Part shown: in pieces, positions 57,775 to 64,000 of the stretch
How the letters are laid out: each line of letters begins with the position of its first letter
Position numbering within the stretch: position 1 is the stretch's first letter
DNA from: Stomorhina lunata
Taxonomy: Eukaryota; Arthropoda; Insecta; Diptera; Rhiniidae
Direction of reading: 5' to 3'
DNA: 64,000 bases
Assembly (NCBI GenBank): GCA_933228675.1
Contig: OW121740.1
Location: 56,297,000-56,360,999 of the forward strand
Notes under the pieces: generated by a model
The model's input: the letters and a program-made list of their open reading frames with translations, nothing else
Databases searched by the model: none
What the model was told of the DNA's origin: nothing
Program-made: the position numbers and the translations under genes

Positions 57775-59330
57775 ATTAGGGTGGCAATTTTTTGTATGAA
57801 GAAAAATGATTTTTCGAATTTTATAACTTTTTCTACGGAATATTGTGACACTAGGTCTAAAAGTTTGGATCTGAAAATTTGAGCCAAATCGGACAACGCT
57901 CTATGGGCGTGCATCGCGTTTAAGAACCAGGTTTAAGAACCCATTTGTATGGGAAAAAATGTTTTTTTTTTGTTTTTGCGAAATTTAGACCAAAAAAATA
58001 AATAATTTTTACAAGAAAAACTAATAGAAAATTCATGTGCTTGAAAACGCGCCTAAGGATATGCACCAAAAATTGTATGTTCTAAATAAAGAAATTCCAA
58101 AGTTAGACATAATTTATCATTTAATGACTTGTTACTAATAAATATTTCAGGTTTTTTTTAATATAATCAAATTTACTTAGTTTTTTCCATGTTGGAAAAT
58201 TGTACATTTTCCTCAGGTCGCACGTTGGGGCGAAAGCCTTCAATAATGGCGATTAATTCAAAAGATGAATTTTAACTTTCGCAACCATATTTGGTACCAT
58301 ATGAAAGTAGATAAAATTCTACATCGCTAACTGCAAAAGTAAAAGTTCTTGGTAGTTTATTTTATTTACAGTGTGTGTTCAAAGTTCAATAATTTTTGTT
58401 ATTTTTGCGCGAATTGATCAAAAGAAAAAATTTTGATATTTCAAGTGATTATAGTTTTTATTAAAACTTTTATAAGTAAAAGTTTTACAGCGAAATCGTT
58501 AACTTCAGGTATATGAGCATTTAAAAAGATATTTTTTATTTAGATAAATGTTTTAAAAATGTTTAAAAAATAAAAAAATAAATAGCTCTAAAAATGTGGT
58601 AATTTTAATATATACATTGAGTTTCCACAACTTTGCGGATGAGTGCAGGAAAAAATGATTTTGTGGTCTTAAAACATAATATTTTAGTCAATAAATCCCA
58701 AAATATTTTGTTGCGCATTAGTGCGATTTTTGAGTTATGGAAGTTTTTGTGAAAGAATTATAGTTGCCGATAGGTCGGTTTCAAAACTCATTTTTTATAT
58801 TTTCGAAAATTTTGCTTAGAAAATATAAGAATATAAAAATGATTTCACCGTAATTTAAAATATACAACTAGGAAAATAAAATTAATGAAAAGCCGAGGTC
58901 AATTCTTTAACAGTTTCGCCGTAACAGCGATTTTAATTCGCCGATTTTCGGCGAAAAATCTATTTTTTTGGTCTTTATTTTACAAGTGCTTTTTAAATTT
59001 ATTTCTGTTCAATTTTAATAAAACTGTTAATCAATATTATTGCTCAGTATATAAAAAATGTATAGTGAGTATTTCTTTAAATTGAATAATTTTAACCCTT
59101 TCTTTCCCGGGGCAAAGCTCAAATTTTTAAATTTTATTTTTCATGGTAATAACATAGCAATAATCAAATAATTATTTTTATGAAATAAATGATACAAATA
59201 ATTATTTTTATAAGATTTTCCGAAATTCACTAATAAATTCTTAAGTTTTCCTAATTTTGTCATAAAAAACTAAAAAATCAAAATTTTTACTTTTCAGTCC
59301 GGGAAAGAAAGGGTTAATGTCATACAATTT
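57775..59330 (+). repeat. Diverged repeat family D, copy 2
   Basis: It shares ordered blocks with 21.9-23.6 kb: a GGGTGGCAA start (57780), CCCATTTGTATGGG (57940), ACGCGCCTAAGGATATGC (58050), TTTATCATTTAATGAC (58110), ATTTACTTAGTTTTTTCC (58168), then GGTTTCAAAACTCATTTTT (58780), CAGTTTCGCCGTAAC (58909) and TTAACCCTTTCTTTCCCGG (59092). The insert at about 58240-58770 is not in copy 1. Copies are diverged throughout. Confidence 0.5.
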
Positions 59331-59989
59331 CGAAAAAAATCCAGCATACATTCTCTATATACTAGACAATAATATGCATTAAGATATTGTTAAATTTGAA
59401 CATAAATAAAATTTACCAAGCACTTCCTCAAATTATGACCAAAAAATTACATTTTCGCGAAATTTTAAAATATGATGATTATGTAGTAAATATTGCTTTA
59501 ATAAATAACTAAATGAAGAAAATAAAGAGGCTTTTTATTTTTTTTAATATTTATTTTCTGAAATGTTTGTTTTTTGTTTACAAATATTTATAAATAAAAA
59601 TTAATAATATTTTCTAATGTGACTTTTTTGAGTAAAATCTTTGGAGTTATGATTTTTTGAAAAAAACGTGTTTTTGTTAAAACTAAACATAAACAAATAT
59701 TTAATATTTATTTTATTTATTTAAGCAAAAAAAAATATTTTTTCTAAAGGCACATAAAATATGCTCTAATTTACAATTTAATTTATTAATTTATCGTTTT
59801 TAATTCCAAAGTTACAGCGAAAATAGTCAAATAGGACCATTTTATCCAAAATTGAAAAAAGCCCATAAAAGGTTAACAATTTATGTTTTTTAAAATTTTT
59901 TTCTTTTAAGTATTGGGCTTTTATGTATTTATTAATATTTATCAATAAAAAATAACAATATTTTAATATTACGACTTTTATGAATTAAT
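59331..59989. other. AT-rich stretch between family D blocks
   Basis: The words here (AATAAATATTTATTTT-like) are low in complexity. It may be decayed family D sequence, but no block aligns clearly by eye. Confidence 0.3.
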
Positions 59990-60380
59990 CGCCACTTTCT
60001 CTACCATTCACCCCACTGTGGGTCGGTTTCAAAAATCATTTTTTAATTTTTTGAAAATTTTGTTCAACAAATATTACAAATTTAGAATTTGCTCTCCGGT
60101 GTGTTAAAACAAACAAATGGGAGAATAAAACCCAAAAAAATTAGGTCGATATCTTGAACCGTTTCGCCGTACCTGCGATTTCAAATTGAAGAATTTTGCG
60201 AAAATGTAAATTTTTGGGCCAAATTCGAGTAAATGCTCGGTAAATTTGACTTGTATTCAATTTTAACAAAAAAGATAATTAATATTATTGCTTCGTTTAT
60301 GGAAAACCTATGCTAAAGGGTTTTTTAATATTGGACGAGATTAACCCTTTCTTCACCGCTGCCAAATGTCAAAATTTGGA
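59990..60380 (+). repeat. Diverged repeat family D, copy 3 (distal part)
   Basis: It repeats the second half of copies 1 and 2: GGTTTCAAAAATCATTTTTT (60025), AACAAATATTACAAATTT (60065), AGGTCGATATCTTGAACCG (60143), TTTCGCCGTACC and TTAACCCTTTCTTCACCG (60340). It is closer to copy 1 than to copy 2 over this part. Confidence 0.55.
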
Positions 60381-60553
60381 TTTTCTGAAAATGTTCATAG
60401 CGAGATTACGGAATATTAAGCAATAATTAGCGAATTAAAGAAAAAAGCAAGAAAATAATTGTTTTTGGCCAGACTTGTTTTAGTTTTTGACCCATTGTGC
60501 ATTCGATATTAAGCCCATATTTTTGTTAAAATATGCTGACACATAGCCAACAG

Positions 60554-61298
60554 CAGGGACCGTAACTGTTATAACTTTTGTCGTAAAAGTCGGAAAATAA
60601 AAGTTATTTTTTAACTTTAATTTTTTCGAGCAAAAATAACAGTTATTTTTGACTTTTATTATTTCGAGCATGAATAAAAGTTATTTTTTGACTTTCATTT
60701 TTTCGAGCAGAAATAAAAGTTATATTTTGACTTTTATTTTTTCGAGCGGAAATAAAAGTTATTTTTGTTTAAATTCGTGATAAATTTATTGAAAAATTTT
60801 TGTCAAACAAAGATAATTTTTCAGTGAAAATAATTTGCATAAATTCAAAAATTAATGGAGTTGAGTTTCGCAATTAAAATTAGGGTTGAAACACAAAAAT
60901 AACTTTTATTTCTGCTCAAAAAAATAAAAGTCAAAAAATAACTCTTTTTTCTGCTCGAAAAAATAAAAATCAAAAAATAACTTTTATTCATGATCGAAAT
61001 AATAAAAGTTAAGAATAACTGTTATTTTTGCTTGAAAAAATAAAAATTTAAAAATAACTTTTATTTTTGCTCGAAAAAATTAAAGTTAAAAATAGCTGTT
61101 ATTTTTGCTCAAAAAAAAATAAAAATAAAAAAATAACTGTCATTTTTTTCTAAAAAATTAAAATTTGATTTTTAAAAATTTTATGAAAATTTGGTCCAAG
61201 ACTATCAAAATGGTATACTCAGTTTTATTCTCCGACATTTCCTTGCTGTTGCTTTTTTTAATCAAAAATTCAAAAATAACAGTTATTTTCGGTCCCTG
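60554..61298. mobile_element. hAT-type foldback MITE, copy 2
   Basis: It is flanked by a perfect 8-bp duplication GCCAACAG (60546-60553 and 61299-61306). The ends are CAGGGACCGTAACTGTTAT and, read inward, CAGGGACCGAAAATAACTGT. The arms contain the same tandem ATAAAAGTTATTTT and TTTTCGAGCA units as copy 1, inverted in the right half. With copy 1 it defines a family of about 0.75 kb. There is no coding capacity. Confidence 0.8.
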
Positions 61299-61409
61299 GC
61301 CAACAGTTCACGAAATAAAATATGAAAAACCATTTTCGAAAATCCTGAATATTTGAAAGTTGAGAAATTTCCAAATTCAAATATTTTTCGCCGATCGAAA
61401 AAAGTGCAA

Positions 61410-61692
61410 AAATCACTAAAACGCTCGTAAATCTGAAGATAATTTAAATACCATTTTTGTAAAAACTGTAATCAATTTGCCAAATTTCGAGATAATCGGT
61501 CCACATTTTACCCTAGCTCTCATATAAGTCCAAATGTCGGAGACAGCTTAGTCTCGAGTTTCGAGAAAATGTTTGTGTGATGGCAAAATTTAGCAAATAT
61601 TTGTCTTTATACAGGAAAAAGAACACTTTTGACCTTAGTGGTGAAGGGTATCGTATGGTCGGGCTTGACCGACTTTAGCACTTTCTTACTTA
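61410..61692 (+). mobile_element. DINE family A relic, 5'-truncated
   Basis: The distal part only: AATCACTAAAACGCTCGTAA to GTATGGTCGGGCTTGACCGA and CTTACTTATTTT. It is truncated much like the relic at 45.9 kb. Confidence 0.65.
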
Positions 61693-61822
61693 TTTTTAAG
61701 AAAATTTTTGTGTTGACGAACATATATAAAAAGTTTAAGCCGATTTTATAACTTTCTGAAATTTAGTTATAGAGCCCCATATATTATCTTTAGAATAACA
61801 AGTATAACAAGTGACAAGAATA

Positions 61823-62510
61823 ACAAGTAAGGAAGTGCTATAGTCGGTCAAGCCCGACCATACGATACCCTTCACCACTAAGGTCAAAAGTGTGATTTTT
61901 TCTGTATAAAGACAAATATTTGCTAAATTTTGCCATCATACAAACATTTCCTTAAAACTTACATATTTAAGCTGTTTCCGTTATTTGGATTTATATGAGA
62001 GCAAGGGTCAAATGTGGACCGATTATCTCGAAATTAGTCAAATTGATTACAGTTGTTACAAAAATTATGTGTGCCAAAAATAAACTTAAAATTACCATTA
62101 TCTTCAGATTTACGAGCGTTTTAGAGATTTTTGTCTCATTTAGTGCATTTTTAAAGAAAAATTGGTATGGGAGCTATGGTCAAATGTAGACCGATTTTAA
62201 CGAAATTTGGTACAGTGATTTAAGTTTACATAAGCAGTATTTGATTTAAATTTCATGAAAAAATATTGACATTTGTGGCCAATATATCAATTCCGGAAAG
62301 TGGGACCTATGGGAGGTCCCATTATCAAAAAAATGATCCGTGCCGAATTTCATCAAATTATCTTTACAATTGCGACCTGTAGTTTGATTACAAGGTTTAC
62401 ATGGGGGTCCAGCCAGCCAGACGGACGGACAGACATCGCCAAATCGACTCAGAAAGTGATTCTAAGCCTATTGGTATACTAAAAGACAAATATTTCCATG
62501 CATTACATAA
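61823..62510 (-). mobile_element. DINE-1/mini-me-like element, family A, copy A7
   Basis: It begins ACAAGTAAGGAAGTGCTATA and carries the ACGG run at about 62420-62430. It ends without the TATACCC hairpin near 62510. About 45 bp of the core are missing at 62312 (GGGAGGTCCCATTATC joins two parts separated in A2), apparently a deletion between similar GGTACC- and GGTCCC-like words. Confidence 0.7.
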
Positions 62511-62770
62511 AATTACAAATTCATAAACTCATCCAGAAAATCGAATTTTATAAAAAAAAAATGGCAAGTTTCTATACATCAAATTTTTGTTTCCATTTGT
62601 GGAATTTTTTAAAATTGTTAACTTTGCAACTCCAAAAAAATTATGTATGTACTTTGTTCAGTTTGTCAGACTTACAGTTTAGAAGATACAGATTTATTAC
62701 CATTTTTTTTTGTTTCAAGCCACTGTGCTGTGTTGGTACGTTTTATTTGCAGCAATATTCATCAGCCACA
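62511..62770. other. Spacer before the Tc1-like element
   Basis: No feature is recognised. The left end of the Tc1-like element may lie near CACACTGTAAAAATTTTGATCG (62768), which has a Tc1-like look, but the right end is beyond the window and this cannot be tested. Confidence 0.3.
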
Positions 62771-62961
62771 CTGTAAAAATTTTGATCGACTTTTAAATAT
62801 ATTATAAAGAGTGTTCTAAAAAAAATATGCATTTACTATTTTAGACAAAATTTATCCATAGTGCAAGAAATAATTTATTTTTTGATAAAGTTAGTTTCTA
62901 TAGATATGTCAGATACTATTATTTTAGAAATTATTAATTTTCAATAGTTATTTCAATCAAA

Positions 62962-63970
62962 ATGGACTGCGAAAAAAAAGTTCGTGAAAATATAATTAAA
63001 ACTTTTCAAAAAAATCCGTCATGGACTTTTTAAAAAATAGCTAAAAATTTGAAAGTTGATCCTCGAACGGTTTCTAATGCCATCAGACGGTATAAGGAAA
63101 ACCTGAGCATTGAAAGAAAACCTGGATCAGGGAGGAAAAAAGGTCCTACAGATATTGGTAAGGCAAAAGAAGTCGAGCGACTCTTCCGAAGAGCGCCTAA
63201 CACTTCTTTAAGAAAAGCAGCTCGTACGATGAAATGTTCTACGAATTTTGCACATAGAGTCAAAGCTTATGCTGGACTGAAGACATACAAAGTCCAAAAG
63301 GTTCCAGATCGCAATGCTATAAAGAACTTAGAAGCAAAAAACGAGCGAAAAAAGTTAAGTCTGATTTTATAAAAAAATACACCTGTTGTGTGATGGATGA
63401 TGAAACATACGTACTGGCAGACTTTTCTCAACTTCCTGGTCAAGATTTTTATGTTGCTGATAAACGGGGCAATGTTCGGCAAGAGTTTCGCACAAAAAAA
63501 CAAACAAAATTCCCTAAGAAGTTTCTCGTGTGGCAAGCTATTTGCAGTTGTGGCAAAAGAAGTAAAGTATTTGTGGCATCTGGCACAATAAACACAGAAA
63601 TTTATATAAAGGAGTGCCTACAAAAACGGTTGTTACCCTTTTTAAGAGAGCACAGAGTGACTACATTTTTTAGGCCCGATTTGGCATCATGCCATTATGG
63701 AAAAAGGCACTTGAGTGGTACTCAAAGAATAATGTCATTTTAGTACCACGAGAGGCAAATTCACCTAACTGTCCAGAACTTCGGCCTGTGGAAAGGTATT
63801 GGGCTCTGGTAAAAAAGGAATTGAAGAACACAGGAAAGATTTCCAAGAACATGTCCGATTTTAAGCGCAGGTGGAACACATGCTCCAAAAAGGTATCAGA
63901 AGCAACTGTAAAATCTTTAATGGGAGGGTTTCCGAAAAAAGTCGATAATTTTGCAAAAGCCGAGTACTAA
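62962..63970 (+). pseudogene. Tc1/mariner-superfamily transposase, DD37E-like, decayed
   Basis: The reading starts at ATG 62962 (MDCEKKVRENIIKTFQKN). A TAA at 63031-63033 interrupts it. The N-terminal part holds the helix-turn-helix region (VDPRTVSNAIRRYKE) and a GRPR-like GSGRKKG. A frameshift near 63355 moves to the frame with the first catalytic residue (CCVMDDETYV) and the second (FRPDLASCHYG). A second frameshift near 63690 leads to the third, PELRPVERYW, and a stop at 63968-63970. If one lost base is assumed at the second shift, I count 37 residues between the second D and the E, as in the DD37E elements known from mosquitoes. It would act by cut-and-paste at TA. As read it is inactive. 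Confidence 0.7.
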
Positions 63971-64000
63971 GTAAACATTTTAATGCTAAATGATTTTGTA

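Overview
The window looks like repeat-dominated nuclear DNA from a schizophoran fly, probably a calyptrate such as a blowfly or house-fly relative. It is very AT-rich, has no bacterial-style gene packing, and I found no convincing single-copy host exon. What can be recognised is transposon-derived: mini-me/DINE-1-like elements with (GTCY)n tracts, DD41D mariners, a DD37E-type Tc1 relative, RTE-like and CR1/Jockey-like retrotransposon relics, and many inverted-repeat elements. The species call is inference.

Layout. 0.7-3.0 kb: a DINE-1-like element (family A) split by a TAA-flanked inverted-repeat element, which is itself split by two tandem P-like MITEs. 4.6-5.5 kb: scrambled LINE scraps. 6.7-7.5 kb: an almost complete family A element. 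7.74-10.25 kb: a DD41D mariner whose interior is a long accordion-like inverted repeat plus a further insertion. 10.4-13.2 kb: a CR1/Jockey-like LINE with a 0.73 kb insertion. 13.3-15.1 kb: an old DINE relic holding another inverted-repeat element. 15.7-21.4 kb: a small TA-flanked MITE, two opposed DD41D mariners and a hAT-type foldback element. 21.5-26.5 kb: a tRNA-like relic, a diverged repeat (family D) and two foldbacks. 26.6-32.1 kb: DINE A, an RTE relic, a 2.5 kb DINE (family B) and a LINE placed end to end. 34.4-35.4 kb: an inverted-repeat element with a third P-like MITE inside. 35.9-39.95 kb: a 4 kb satellite of 33-bp units. 41.1-43.7 and 50.7-53.2 kb: two family B copies in opposite orientation, with RTE relics, DINE A and DINE C copies, and one transposon-like ORF (46.3-46.9 kb) between them. 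53.2-55.9 kb: LINE and RTE pieces. 55.9-62.5 kb: DINE pieces, family D repeats and a second hAT foldback. 62.8-64 kb: a decayed Tc1-like transposase running to the window edge.

There is no operon or pathway. Every transposase and reverse transcriptase seen carries stops, frameshifts or deletions. The interest lies in nesting and architecture: P-element-like MITEs with 8-bp target duplications, a mariner that has acquired foldback arms, LINE 3' ends that repeatedly sit at the T-run ending DINE elements, and a satellite whose 33-bp period keeps frames open on both strands.
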